A DNA stretch of 25,575 nucleotides, from NCBI GenBank assembly GCA_003819975.1, contig RPPU01000004.1, positions 1 to 25,575 of the forward strand, in the 5' to 3' direction. The first letter of the stretch is position 1, and each line of letters begins with the position of its first letter. This stretch comes from Desulfobacteraceae bacterium (GTDB lineage: Bacteria > Desulfobacterota > DSM-4660 > Desulfatiglandales > HGW-15). Under the pieces are notes generated by a model, which did not search any database, was not told the DNA's origin, and saw only the letters and a list, made by a program, of their open reading frames with translations. The translations under genes were made by a program, and so were the position numbers. This document shows, in pieces, positions 7,172 through 15,999 of the stretch.

Positions 7172-8290
7172 TCATCTAGGTTCGACAACCGGCGCCGTTC
7201 CCGACGACGATTGTTCCGAAGCTTGTTTCGGCCATGCCGTATGGGGTTGCACTTTCCCCGGCTCTTCTAGTCCTGACTTAAAGGTCCGCACATTTGCCGT
7301 AGAAACATTAGAGGGTATTTTTTTATTGCCGTATATCCATAGTCCTATGGAAAAAATTAAAACGACAACGGCCATAAAAATAAATGAAATGACAGCCCGA
7401 TCGATCGGCCTTTTCGAAAGAGTCATCTGGGTCGTTTTATTCAAATCGCCCAGCTCGTCAAGCGCCTGAATGATATAGCGCTTTTGAATGGTATAATCGT
7501 CCGCTAAATAGCCGGCAATGAGTGCAAAATCGCAGATCCTGTTGATCAGCCTGGGGACACCGCCGGATGCTCTAAAGATTTTATTAAGGGCTCCTCTTGA
7601 AAAACGGACCTGTCCTTTATTCCCGGCGACAAAAAGCCTTCTTTCAACGTAACCCGCCACCTCTTCCCGTTTCAGGTAGTTTAAAGTGCAGTGAACGGCC
7701 ACACGTTGTCGAAGTTGACGCATTTCATTTTTGGCAATGGTATCCATAAATTCCGGCTGACCCACCAACAACATCTGAAGTAATTTTTCCTTATCGGTTT
7801 CGAGGTTGGACAAAAGACGCAAATCTTCAAGAGCTTCCACGGGTATGGTCTGGGCATCGTCGATAAGGATCACCACGGGTTTTAAACGGTCGGCGGTTAA
7901 CAGAAATGAATTGAGTCGGTTCATCAGATCTTTTTTGCCGGCGCCGTTGGGATAAGTCACTCCCAGATCATCCAGAATCGTGGAGATTATTTCGACCCCT
8001 GAAAGGGACGGGTTGATAATATAGACCGTCTCTGCTTTATTTTCCAGGCTGTCCAGAAGAGCCCTACAGATGGTCGTCTTCCCGGTGCCAACCTCTCCGG
8101 TCAGCAGGATAAATCCGGTCCGATTGCGAATCGCGTACAAAATTTTTTCTATAACACTATGATGCGTACGGGAAAGATATAAAAAGCAGGGATCCGGCGT
8201 GATACTAAAGGGAGCTTCTTCGAAACGATAAAAATCCAGATAAATTCCTTTGGAAGCACTGTCGTCGAAAGTGAATGGTTCCCGTAACAT
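7172..8290 (-). CDS. mshM: ExeA/MshM-like AAA ATPase
   Basis: This 372-residue ATPase is of the ExeA/GspA type. It begins with the family signature YRFEEAPFSITPDPCFLYLS (21-40). Walker A is GEVGTGKT (65-72) and Walker B VVILIDDAQ (139-147). GGVPRLINRICDFALIAGYL (243-262) is the typical AAA_22-like C-terminal helical motif. One transmembrane helix at about 299-320 leads to a short periplasmic tail. GspA-type ATPases help the secretin assemble through peptidoglycan. The tail here is too short for a full peptidoglycan-binding domain. The start follows GGAAAGAG at 6 bases. It sits between mshL and mshN as expected; the 146-bp gap behind mshL is the longest in the operon and holds no recognised terminator. 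Confidence 0.9.
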   Translation of the reverse strand: MLREPFTFDDSASKGIYLDFYRFEEAPFSITPDPCFLYLSRTHHSVIEKILYAIRNRTGFILLTGEVGTGKTTICRALLDSLENKAETVYIINPSLSGVEIISTILDDLGVTYPNGAGKKDLMNRLNSFLLTADRLKPVVILIDDAQTIPVEALEDLRLLSNLETDKEKLLQMLLVGQPEFMDTIAKNEMRQLRQRVAVHCTLNYLKREEVAGYVERRLFVAGNKGQVRFSRGALNKIFRASGGVPRLINRICDFALIAGYLADDYTIQKRYIIQALDELGDLNKTTQMTLSKRPIDRAVISFIFMAVVVLIFSIGLWIYGNKKIPSNVSTANVRTFKSGLEEPGKVQPHTAWPKQASEQSSSGTAPVVEPR

Positions 8291-8436
8291 GATAATCTCT
8301 TTCCGGTTATATTTTATTCTTAAATGGCTGATGGACCCGATTTCTTTTCGTTCCCATTGTTCAGGCCGTTAAAAAAAACCGTTCATACCGCGCCCTTGAC
8401 CAACCTTGGTCCCCGTATATGGCGAAGGGCTTAAAA

Positions 8437-9966
8437 TCAATGAATAACATAGGGTCGAACCTGAGAAGTATCCAATTTTTTAATGTACGGCGTGATTAAG
8501 ATCACCAGTTCTTTATTTTCATGAACGTTTTCTTTACGCCGGAATAGATTCTTTAAGTATGGAACATCGTTGAAACCGGGCAGACCCGCATTATTGAGCT
8601 GCCGTATCTGGCTGATCATACCCGCCAGCAATACGGTGTGGCCGTCCTTGACCCTAACCGTTGTGGCCAGTTCGCGCAAATCGATAATGGGATTGGCGAT
8701 ACTTTGGACCGTGTTCGAACCGGTGGGGATTTCTACGCGGCTCGTCCCCTGAATTCTTGTTATGGTGGGAACGACGTGAAGGGTGACGACGCCTTCTTTT
8801 GAAATTTGCGGAGTAATTCCCAGTTGCAAACCCAGAATGGCCCGCTTAATGGAAGCGCCGATGGTCAATACGCCGGTATCCGCGTTTCTATCGACACTAT
8901 CGATATCGCCGTAAGGGAATTGATAGCCCACCGTGAGTATGGCCGATTGATTGTTGAGTACGGATAGATGCGGATTGGAGAGCACGGAAACATCTCCCTG
9001 TGTTTTCAAAAAATCGAGTACGGCCGCAAACTGGGACTGATTAGACATAAACAGTCTGCTCCCGCTATTCACGCTTATATCGAAAATATCGGGCATATTG
9101 TTTTGTGATTGAAAGCCGACGGTCATTTTAGACCAGTCCAGACCGTAGCGGCTGGTATCGCTGAGCGTGACTTCGAAAATCTTGGCTTCAATCAAAACCT
9201 GGCGATGAAGAGATTCGGATAAAGAGTCAAGTAGCCGGACCATGGCTTCGATTTTAGCGGGCGTGTCGGACATATAGATAAGGCCGGCATTGGAGTCGAC
9301 TCTTATGATACCGTCACCGGATTTGATGCTCTCCAGCGCGGTAAGGATGCCCGCCCAAACATCGGTATTTTTTGTTTCACGCTTTGCTTTAACCTGGAAT
9401 TTTCCTTTTACACCGGCGCCTTCCACTCCCGAAGCGAGCATATCGCCTCCCACATCGATATCGGTTTCGCCCACCATGCTTAGATAGTCCATATGATAAA
9501 TCCGTTCCGCAAAGCGCTGGATCTGCAAGGACCCATCTTGAATTTTCCACGCATAACCCGCGCCTTTTGCAACGATCATATTTACGGCTTCTTCAATGGT
9601 TCCGTTTTTAAGACTGACCGTCACGGGCCTTAAGAGGTCGATATCCGAATCGACGGTCAGATTGAGATCGGTTTGGTTTACGATGGCGCTGATGGCCGTT
9701 CCGAGACTGGCTTGTTCGAAAACAACCGAAAAAAGTTTTGTCTCTTTTTCAAGACCTTTTGTAAGCGGCAAATAGGTTTCAGAAAAAGGCGGCGTTCCGG
9801 GAGACAAGGGCGTCTTTTCTTTTTCCAAGATTTCCGAAGGCCGTACATTCTCCAAAAGGGGGGTTGTTACGGGCCGAACTTCCGGGCCGGCGCAGCCGGC
9901 TAAAAGCAGGCCTGCGCCAAGAAGGATGAGCCGCGGTTTATTGATTTTTTCGGGAATTAAAAACAT
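8437..9966 (-). CDS. mshL: MSHA-type outer-membrane secretin (lipoprotein)
   Basis: This 509-residue secretin forms the outer-membrane channel. The lipoprotein signal ends LLLAGC, with the lipidated Cys at residue 25. An STN/N0-like domain follows at about 75-160 (FEQASLGTAISAIVNQTDLN). The secretin domain occupies the C-terminal half, including VSVLSNPHLSVLNNQSAILT, VRVKDGHTVLLAGMI and the terminal VPYLKNLFRRK and ELVILITPYI motifs. The ATG at 9966 is preferred over a GTG two codons earlier because GAGGTG acts as its ribosome site at 4-5 bases. It is 28 bp after the MshK-like gene. MshL proteins use a lipid anchor for self-piloting, which fits the lipobox seen here. Confidence 0.94.
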   Translation of the reverse strand: MFLIPEKINKPRLILLGAGLLLAGCAGPEVRPVTTPLLENVRPSEILEKEKTPLSPGTPPFSETYLPLTKGLEKETKLFSVVFEQASLGTAISAIVNQTDLNLTVDSDIDLLRPVTVSLKNGTIEEAVNMIVAKGAGYAWKIQDGSLQIQRFAERIYHMDYLSMVGETDIDVGGDMLASGVEGAGVKGKFQVKAKRETKNTDVWAGILTALESIKSGDGIIRVDSNAGLIYMSDTPAKIEAMVRLLDSLSESLHRQVLIEAKIFEVTLSDTSRYGLDWSKMTVGFQSQNNMPDIFDISVNSGSRLFMSNQSQFAAVLDFLKTQGDVSVLSNPHLSVLNNQSAILTVGYQFPYGDIDSVDRNADTGVLTIGASIKRAILGLQLGITPQISKEGVVTLHVVPTITRIQGTSRVEIPTGSNTVQSIANPIIDLRELATTVRVKDGHTVLLAGMISQIRQLNNAGLPGFNDVPYLKNLFRRKENVHENKELVILITPYIKKLDTSQVRPYVIH

Positions 9967-9994
9967 ATTCACCTCGACGAATGCTCGGCAATTT

Positions 9995-10495
9995 CTACTT
10001 TCTGCTGAGAGAAAAAAATATTTTCGGGGCCGGAATAAACCGGGTCTGTCCTTTTTTTTTGAGAACGACTCCTTTACTCGTGATACTATCTATGTAAAAT
10101 TCTTTAATGGTATCGTATTGCTTAAACCGTTTTCCTTCCAGGATGGCAATATATTCTGAATTTTTATGGGCATCCACCACCCGGAAAATTCCCGTTAAAA
10201 CCGGCAGCGGGCTTGTTGGTTGCATGGGCGTTAGGTCTTGCGGAGTCCCGGACGATTCCGTTTGATCAAGTATCTTTGCCAATGCGATACCTTCCGTGAG
10301 GTCCATGGACGGCGATTCGATTGTTCGCATGAATTGCTCCCATTTAATGCCGACCGATTTTAGACCTTCGGATCTTTTAGCCAGCGGTCGGTCATAAAGA
10401 TCCACCAGTAAGTAGGCATTGAAGACGATAAACGCGATACCGGCAAGGATAAAAGCCGCGCTAAAAAAATGTTTGGAATGATCGGGTGCCGTCAT
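9995..10495 (-). CDS. Bitopic periplasmic protein in the MshK/PilP/GspC position
   Basis: This 166-residue protein has a short cytoplasmic N-terminus and one transmembrane helix at about 11-31 (FSAAFILAGIAFIVFNAYLL). A linker region and a small beta-rich periplasmic domain follow (LPVLTGIFRVVDAHKNSEYI, EGKRFKQYDTI, SKGVVLKKKGQTRFIP). That last part resembles the GspC homology region/PilP fold, which contacts the secretin N0 domain. The gene overlaps the preceding PilO-like gene by ATGA, and mshL follows it. Order and topology match MshK, but sequence recognition is weak, so no symbol is given. Confidence 0.75.
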   Translation of the reverse strand: MTAPDHSKHFFSAAFILAGIAFIVFNAYLLVDLYDRPLAKRSEGLKSVGIKWEQFMRTIESPSMDLTEGIALAKILDQTESSGTPQDLTPMQPTSPLPVLTGIFRVVDAHKNSEYIAILEGKRFKQYDTIKEFYIDSITSKGVVLKKKGQTRFIPAPKIFFSLSRK

Positions 10496-11031
10496 GCGCC
10501 TCCTGGATTGATCGGTTCGACGCTGCCTGATTCGGTTCGATATTTAAAGATAAAAAACGCTTCTAAAACGGTTTTCCGGGTAAGCGGATCGACGGTTATC
10601 TTGAGATTTTTGGCTTTCAGAAACGGCATCTCTTTTTCGGCGGACTTAAGAAAATGGAACGTATTTTCGACATTTCCCGTCATGGAGATTCCCAACGGCA
10701 ATTCTCCGTCCGATTCGTTTCCGGGTTGCTTGGTTAAGGTCACAGGGGGCAGGCCCAGTTGCGTCGTAATGATCTTGAGGTTGTGCTCAATGATTAAAAA
10801 GCCCATATCCGCCGAATCAACGGTTAAATAAAGGTGTTGACCTTCGATAACAAGACTTTCAAGCTCTTTTGAATGACGCTGCCAAAATTGTTGATCCAGG
10901 CGGAGTGTTTCTATTTCGTCCAAGGACGCACGAAGTTGATTCAATTTGGAAGTATTATAAATGGTTAATAAAAGAATAATAAACCAAAAAGAAACGGTCA
11001 GCGTCCATTTATGAGTCATGCCTTTTTTCAT
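10492..11031 (-). CDS. mshJ: PilO/MshJ-like inner-membrane assembly protein
   Basis: This 179-residue bitopic protein has a transmembrane helix at about 9-25 (TLTVSFWFIILLLTIYN). A coiled-coil-prone segment follows (LNQLRASLDEIETLRLDQQF). The periplasmic ferredoxin-like domain resembles PilO/GspM (LPLGISMTGNVENTFHFLKS, LKAKNLKITVDPLTRKT). It would pair with the PilN-like half of the upstream protein to align the platform with the secretin. Both ends overlap neighbours by the ATGA arrangement, so translation is probably coupled. The symbol rests on fold and gene order together. Confidence 0.8.
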   Translation of the reverse strand: MKKGMTHKWTLTVSFWFIILLLTIYNTSKLNQLRASLDEIETLRLDQQFWQRHSKELESLVIEGQHLYLTVDSADMGFLIIEHNLKIITTQLGLPPVTLTKQPGNESDGELPLGISMTGNVENTFHFLKSAEKEMPFLKAKNLKITVDPLTRKTVLEAFFIFKYRTESGSVEPINPGGA

Positions 11032-12464
11032 TTCAAATCCACCTGTATATAAAAACGGTACCCGGGTGAATCGGATGCGGAATTCACTTGTCCCCTATCA
11101 AAGTTTATATCATTCATCAAAGGAGAACGAACAGGCTTCAGATAGCGTGTCAGGTCGTCAAGCATTTTTGAAAGGGTCGCTTTGAGCTGTCCCGGATTGT
11201 CGGTCTGGACCGTGCCTTTGATAACGATCTGAAAAGGAGATTCAAAATTGAATTCCAGTTCCTGAATCGTCGTTTTTTCGGGCAGACTGCGGATGACGCC
11301 CGCAAAGAGAGCGGAGGGATTGGGGCGTTGCCGTTCCGTCATGATCGTATCCAGGAGTTCATTATATTGTCTGATGCTGTTCCGATTGGTTGCCATATCG
11401 TCGGCAATGCGATGCGTTTCGGTTATAAATGGATTGTTTTTCCAAAAAGTAAGATAAAAAGTTTCACTGCCCAACAGCAAGAGCACCAACAGGCCGGTCA
11501 GTATTCCCACACGCTGAACCGGATTCCAAGCTTTTCCCAAGGCCACTTTACGGTGACTGATCGACGATACTTTATCCGACTCCAGATCATGCCAGGCAAA
11601 TGCCGCCAACGGACCGGTCAGGGGGTTATCGGCTTCTGCAGGACACGGATTTTCTTTTTGATCGATATCGATACGCTGGACATTTTTTTCCATCCGTTCG
11701 GAAAGTTGCTTTTCATCAATCGTTTTCAGATCGGCTCCAACCGAAGATACCAGGTAAAATTCGTTTACTTCCGATCTAACCTTTTGGGAAAAGAGATAGA
11801 TGGACTGGGTAATTTCATAAACCAGCGAGTCGATTTTTTCTTTCGCGTCGGCAATGGATTCCGGGAACGCAATGCTTCTTGAGAACAGAAAATCTCCATG
11901 AACAAAAAAGTAAAGATAACTTTCGTTAAACAACGTGTGGATGAGACATAGATTTCCGTCTAATGATCCCTTGACTCTTTTCCCGAGCAGGTGCTGCCAG
12001 ATTAATGCCGGGGTTGTGATCCGATCAGGCTGAATTCCGACATGGAGCAACCACTGGTAAAACTTGAAAAAGACGGGATCCTGAATGAAAAAAGCGTAGA
12101 GACTGCCCGCGTCCTGGCGGCTTCGGGTATAAGTGTAATTGAAAAAATTTATTATCTCCGGATTGGCCGGAAATGATTCGGATAATTTTCTTTGCAAAAA
12201 TGCCTCGGCCAGCGATCTTTTTTCCGAAGTAAAGGGATAAAGGATATTGCCCAGAAAATAATCGGGCAGGATAAGTATGTTGCTTTGCGCCTTTTTTGCC
12301 TGGACCGGAATGGAACAAGAAAAATCGTCAAATACCGATGTCCTATTGAACGGGATGGTTCCAATGATCGTGCTGTCATTTTTTTGATTGGAAATGACCA
12401 GGTACAGCTTATCATTATTTACGATCATGATAAGTTTGATTTTTTTTATCGTGAGTGCATTCAT
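11028..12464 (-). CDS. mshI: PilM-PilN-like fusion, MshI/GspL position
   Basis: This 478-residue protein appears to join a cytoplasmic actin-like (PilM-like) domain at about 10-270 to one transmembrane helix at about 317-340. A PilN-like periplasmic domain follows (NRNSIRQYNELLDTIMTERQ, IRSLPEKTTIQELEFNFESP). GspL has the same layout. PilM and PilN are separate proteins in type IVa systems, so this is the fused form. Sequence conservation in the N-terminal half is low and assignment rests on size, membrane layout and operon position. It is the first gene of the eight-gene operon. The start is not certain: AAGGA directly abuts the ATG, and GGAG lies about 15 bases upstream. Confidence 0.75.
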   Translation of the reverse strand: MNALTIKKIKLIMIVNNDKLYLVISNQKNDSTIIGTIPFNRTSVFDDFSCSIPVQAKKAQSNILILPDYFLGNILYPFTSEKRSLAEAFLQRKLSESFPANPEIINFFNYTYTRSRQDAGSLYAFFIQDPVFFKFYQWLLHVGIQPDRITTPALIWQHLLGKRVKGSLDGNLCLIHTLFNESYLYFFVHGDFLFSRSIAFPESIADAKEKIDSLVYEITQSIYLFSQKVRSEVNEFYLVSSVGADLKTIDEKQLSERMEKNVQRIDIDQKENPCPAEADNPLTGPLAAFAWHDLESDKVSSISHRKVALGKAWNPVQRVGILTGLLVLLLLGSETFYLTFWKNNPFITETHRIADDMATNRNSIRQYNELLDTIMTERQRPNPSALFAGVIRSLPEKTTIQELEFNFESPFQIVIKGTVQTDNPGQLKATLSKMLDDLTRYLKPVRSPLMNDINFDRGQVNSASDSPGYRFYIQVDLK

Positions 12465-12867
12465 TCCTTTTCAGGAGCTCCGCTGCTTTCTTATTTTTCG
12501 ATCATGCATTCTTTATAAAAATTTTAAGCGGGACGAAACGGTCATTTCTTTATTTTTCTCGCATCCGAATGAAATAATTGGATAAATAAACACAAGACAT
12601 TTCAGGATGGTTTGTAATCGCCCCCTATCTAAATTTAAGACAAAATGCTTATCAAAAAACTATTAAAACTTTACTTTTTACTAAAACGTTGCAATATATA
12701 GACCAAAAGGAGCGTCAATAAGTCGCGTTTTGCTGAGAATTATGACTTTATATGTTCAAATTCTTGACTTTATTCATTTTAGAAAGTATAAATAACTTAA
12801 ATTCTTTATCTGAGCTTAATTTACATCATTCATCTTTATTATTAATTAGAATAGATTAAGGAAACCA
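12465..12867. other. Divergent AT-rich promoter region
   Basis: These 403 bp separate the msh operon (-) from the small membrane protein gene (+). A strong sigma-70 promoter faces right at 12764-12792. For the msh operon only a weak leftward candidate was found: TTGACG at 12718-12713 with TATTGC at 12696-12691, spacing 16. No gene, repeat or riboswitch was recognised. Confidence 0.6.
12764..12792 (+). promoter_or_regulatory. Sigma-70 promoter for the 12868 gene and fbp
   Basis: TTGACT (12764-12769) and TATAAA (12787-12792) are separated by exactly 17 bp in an AT-rich setting. Transcription would begin near 12799, about 70 bases before the start codon at 12868. Confidence 0.7.
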
Positions 12868-13218
12868 ATGAATATGAAATCGTTTTTCTCGTATATCGTG
12901 TTGGCGCTCATTATATGGTCGGTTGTTTGTGTGGTCAGACCCTATTGGGATCGCTACAACATCGCCATGGAGCTGGAAGTAGTCGCCATTTACGGGACCA
13001 AGCATGAAATCGACGATATTAAAAAACAAATCAAAATGAAAATAAGTGAAAACGACTGGCCCTTCGAGGTTGCCGATGTGATCGTTAAGAAGAATGAAGA
13101 CCGGGATGTAGAGATCTCCATTACCTACCCGGATAAGATCAAAATTTTCGGTTTCACCGTGAAATCGCTTGAAATGACGATTGAAAAAGAAGCCCGTTAT
13201 GTAAACCCGGTGGTATAA
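12868..13218 (+). CDS. Small membrane-anchored protein of unknown function
   Basis: This is a 116-residue protein. It has one N-terminal transmembrane helix at about 6-24 ([18 protein letters not shown]) and a soluble charged domain. That domain looks alpha/beta: a helix [15 protein letters not shown], then strands [20 protein letters not shown] and [19 protein letters not shown] do not recognise a named family. The ribosome site AAGGAA lies 5 bases before the ATG, and a clear promoter is upstream, so it is very likely expressed. It precedes fbp by 89 bp and is probably cotranscribed with it; no functional link is evident. Confidence 0.75.
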   Translation: MNMKSFFSYIVLALIIWSVVCVVRPYWDRYNIAMELEVVAIYGTKHEIDDIKKQIKMKISENDWPFEVADVIVKKNEDRDVEISITYPDKIKIFGFTVKSLEMTIEKEARYVNPVV

Positions 13219-13307
13219 TTTTTAACAGCGGACATTCGCACAACCCGGTGACGGACCTTCCCCCGTTCCGATCCTCTTTAAAAATAAAATTTATCCTGGA
13301 AACGATC

Positions 13308-14321
13308 ATGCATCCAAACATCGGAACCACCATTACCGAACATCTCCTGAAAGAACAACGTGAAAATCCGGAAGCAACCGGTGCTTTTACCCTGCTGCTG
13401 AACGAATTGATTGTGGCGGCTAAAGTTATCTCCCGAGATGTCAACAAAGCCGGACTGACCGATATCTTGGGTGCAACCGGGGCCGTCAACATCCAGGATG
13501 AACAGGTCCAAAAGCTCGATGTTTTTGCGAACCGTATTATTATCGATCGCATGCGTCATATCGGCCAGCTGTGCTGCATGGGATCTGAAGAAGTAGATAA
13601 CCTCATCGAGATTCCCGCCGACTTTCCCAAAGGAAATTATATCCTGCTTTTCGATCCGCTGGACGGATCCACCAATATTGACGTCAATATCAGCATCGGG
13701 ACTATTTTCGGCATCTATAAAAAACTCAGTCAAAATTCCGGCCAAGATTATCTGTTGACCGACGTGCTGCAGCCCGGTTTCCGTCAGGTGGCGGCCGGAT
13801 ATTTTCTGTACGGCTCCAGCACCATGATGGTTTACACGACCGGTAAAGGCGTGCATGGTTTTACTTTATATCCCAGCGTGGGCGAGTTCTTGCTTTCGCA
13901 TGAAAACATACGGATTCCGGAAAAAGGCAAGACCTACAGCGTTAATGAGGGTAATTACCTCTATTGGGATGAAAAAACCAGGGCCTTGGTGGACTATTTC
14001 AAGATGAAAGACAAAGCCGGCGGCCGCCCCTATACTTCGCGATATGTCGGCAGCTTGGTCGCGGATTTTCATCGCAATCTGCTCAAAGGCGGCCTTTTTA
14101 TGTATCCGGCCGACCTCAAGGATCCCAAAAAACCAAAAGGTAAATTGCGCTTAATGCTGGAGGCCAATCCCCTGGCCATGGTGATCAAACAAGCCGGCGG
14201 CTATGCCAGCGACGGAACCCGCCCTATTCTTGAAATCCAACCGCGGGAATTGCACCAGCGCACGCCTCTTTTTATCGGCAGCAAACAAGATGTCGAGTTG
14301 GCGGAGAAGATGTTGCGATGA
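13308..14321 (+). CDS. fbp: Class I fructose-1,6-bisphosphatase
   Basis: This 337-residue enzyme hydrolyses fructose-1,6-bisphosphate to fructose-6-phosphate in gluconeogenesis. The metal-binding motif [11 protein letters not shown] is at 115-125, and GSEE at 92-95 supplies further acidic ligands. [12 protein letters not shown] (245-256) and [17 protein letters not shown] (282-298) are class I hallmarks. The N-terminal [20 protein letters not shown] corresponds to the region that forms the AMP site in well-studied class I enzymes. The ATG at 13308 gives the normal length. The GTG at 13248 would add 20 residues unlike the family. It follows the small membrane protein and probably shares its promoter. 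Confidence 0.96.
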   Translation: MHPNIGTTITEHLLKEQRENPEATGAFTLLLNELIVAAKVISRDVNKAGLTDILGATGAVNIQDEQVQKLDVFANRIIIDRMRHIGQLCCMGSEEVDNLIEIPADFPKGNYILLFDPLDGSTNIDVNISIGTIFGIYKKLSQNSGQDYLLTDVLQPGFRQVAAGYFLYGSSTMMVYTTGKGVHGFTLYPSVGEFLLSHENIRIPEKGKTYSVNEGNYLYWDEKTRALVDYFKMKDKAGGRPYTSRYVGSLVADFHRNLLKGGLFMYPADLKDPKKPKGKLRLMLEANPLAMVIKQAGGYASDGTRPILEIQPRELHQRTPLFIGSKQDVELAEKMLR

Positions 14322-14359
14322 GGCCAGGCGGGACGAAATAAAAAAAATAACACAAAATT

Positions 14360-14412
14360 AACTGGATTTTTTACAGAGCCATCAAGCTTCAAATCTCATG
14401 GCCGGTTTTTTT
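14360..14412 (+). terminator. Possible terminator after fbp
   Basis: AACTGG (14360-14365) can pair with CCGGTT (14402-14407), and an inner CCAT/ATGG pair is available (14379-14382 with 14398-14401). The structure runs into a T-rich tract from 14406. The stem is imperfect with a large internal bulge, so this is tentative. It lies between the convergent fbp and phosphatase genes. Confidence 0.35.
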
Positions 14413-14473
14413 ATTCTGTTTTTTGAATTCTGAATTCCGCCCCTACAAGACAAAATTCTGCAGGTCGTTTGAA

Positions 14474-15124
14474 TTACGATCCTTCCACGGAATGGAACGT
14501 GCAAGACGGCAGTTCGAGACAAGTCAAAGTATTGCCGTAAACCGCTCCGGTATCAATGCCGATCTTGTTCTCCATGACCAGAGGCTCCAGAAAAGGAGTA
14601 TGGCCGAAGATCACTTTTTTCCCAAAATCGTAATTGGAATAAATAAAAGATTCCCGGATCCAAACCATATCTTCAATGATTTGCAATCCGATTTCTATCC
14701 CGGGTTGGAAACCGGCATGAACCACATAATAATCATCCAGCTCAATCCATAATTGCAGGGATTGGAAAAACCGGATATGCTCTTGGGGAATGAAATTCTT
14801 TGTATGCTCCGATTTGGCAATGCGGTAACTTTCCAAAGTGACATTGCCGCCGTTAATAATGAAATTGTGGCTGTCTTTGCCGTCCAAAAAATCTAAAAAG
14901 AGCTTTTCATGATTTCCCAAAAGGCAATCAATCCGCTTTGAAAGCTTGAACAGATCGAGAATATAATCGACGACTCCTTTGGAATCTTCGCCCCGGTCGA
15001 TATAATCGCCCAAAAAAATGAGTCGATCCTGTTCCGGATTCCAATTCATTTTAAGCATCAGGCGTTTCAGCATATCGAGACAGCCGTGAATATCGCCGAT
15101 GATATATGTTTTCTGTTCCGTCAT
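14474..15124 (-). CDS. PPP-family metallophosphatase (Ser/Thr phosphatase or ApaH-like)
   Basis: This 216-residue calcineurin-like phosphoesterase carries the complete PPP motif set. These are GDIHG (9-13), GDYIDRG (39-45), GNHE (70-73), a VVHAG motif and FGHTP near the C-terminus. The length matches small bacterial PPP phosphatases such as PrpA/PphA-type protein phosphatases. ApaH diadenosine tetraphosphatases are longer, at about 270 residues. Substrate cannot be decided from sequence. No good ribosome site precedes the ATG. It is monocistronic as far as can be seen and converges with fbp. Confidence 0.88.
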   Translation of the reverse strand: MTEQKTYIIGDIHGCLDMLKRLMLKMNWNPEQDRLIFLGDYIDRGEDSKGVVDYILDLFKLSKRIDCLLGNHEKLFLDFLDGKDSHNFIINGGNVTLESYRIAKSEHTKNFIPQEHIRFFQSLQLWIELDDYYVVHAGFQPGIEIGLQIIEDMVWIRESFIYSNYDFGKKVIFGHTPFLEPLVMENKIGIDTGAVYGNTLTCLELPSCTFHSVEGS

Positions 15125-15224
15125 GATAGTGCAATATTTATTTTCCGGATCCGCGCAAGTTCAATCGTTTCATTCCGGCGATATTCCCGTTGACCGTCCA
15201 GAAGCCTCCAAATCGTTTAAAGCC

Positions 15225-15929
15225 CTAATCGCGCCTTCCACCTAAAATCCGCAATAAAAACAGAAACAAGTTGATGAAATCCAGGTAAAGTGCCAGTGCG
15301 CCCAGAATGGCGCCTTTTCTGATTACACCGGCTTCAAGGCCGTCCGGTTGGCTTAGGGCCATATTTTTGATCTTCTGGGTATCATAGGCGGTCAAACCAA
15401 TGAAGATAAACACGCCTATATAGCTGATCGCCATGTTCAAAGCGCTGCTTTTTAAAAAAATGTTAACAATTGTGGCAATAATAATGCCGATTACCCCCAT
15501 GATCAGGAATCCGCCAAATGAGGTTAGATCTTTTTTTGTAACCCACCCATAGATACTGCATGCCAGAAAGGTGACGGAACAAATAAAGAAAGTGCCGGCA
15601 ATGGAACTGCCGGTGTATCGCAAGAAGATCAAGGAAAGGATAAGACCGTTCAATACGGAATAGATGACATAAAGTAACGTGGCGGTGGCGCTGCTTAACC
15701 GATCGATCCGGCTGCTGATCACCCAGACTATCGCCAATTCAGCGATAAAGATGCCCCAAAACATGAATGGGTTTCCGAAAAGGACCTTAAGCAGAGCAGT
15801 ACTTGTGGATGTATAAAAAGCAATCAAACCGGTCAAAGCCAAGCCGATGAACATCCAATTATAGACGCTACGCACATAAGCATTGACAAAAACCTCAACT
15901 TTTTGTTTTGGAACCGAAATATAATCCAT
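15225..15929 (-). CDS. Bax inhibitor-1/YccA family membrane protein
   Basis: This 234-residue, roughly seven-helix membrane protein is of the BI-1 (UPF0005) family. YNWMFIGLALTGLIAFY is the first helix, and FIGLTAYDTQKIK near the C-terminus is the family hallmark. ALALYLDFINLFLFLLRILG forms the last segment. BI-1 family members are implicated in calcium leak and membrane-protease interactions; a bacterial role here is unknown. The ATG at 15929 is chosen because AGGAGG lies 9 bases upstream. An ATG six codons earlier would place that ribosome site inside the gene. The M48 protease gene ends 66 bp upstream of this start. Confidence 0.92.
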   Translation of the reverse strand: MDYISVPKQKVEVFVNAYVRSVYNWMFIGLALTGLIAFYTSTSTALLKVLFGNPFMFWGIFIAELAIVWVISSRIDRLSSATATLLYVIYSVLNGLILSLIFLRYTGSSIAGTFFICSVTFLACSIYGWVTKKDLTSFGGFLIMGVIGIIIATIVNIFLKSSALNMAISYIGVFIFIGLTAYDTQKIKNMALSQPDGLEAGVIRKGAILGALALYLDFINLFLFLLRILGGRRD

Positions 15930-15971
15930 ATAACCAAACCTCCTCATTTTGCTGATTTTTTTATTGTTATA

Positions 15972-15999
15972 ATGATACCATAAATCGGAAAAAATTCAA
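15972..15999 (-). promoter_or_regulatory. Candidate extended -10 promoter for the BI-1 family gene
   Basis: On the minus strand, TTGAAT (15999-15994) and TATCAT (15977-15972) are 16 bp apart, with TGG directly before the -10 hexamer. The -35 overlaps the stop codon of the M48 protease gene. Confidence 0.45.

Noticed and set aside
11328..11882. 184-codon plus-strand frame
   Set aside because: Antisense to the PilM-PilN-like gene; composition and lack of a domain indicate a shadow frame.
13278..13856. 192-codon minus-strand frame
   Set aside because: Antisense to the strongly supported fbp gene.
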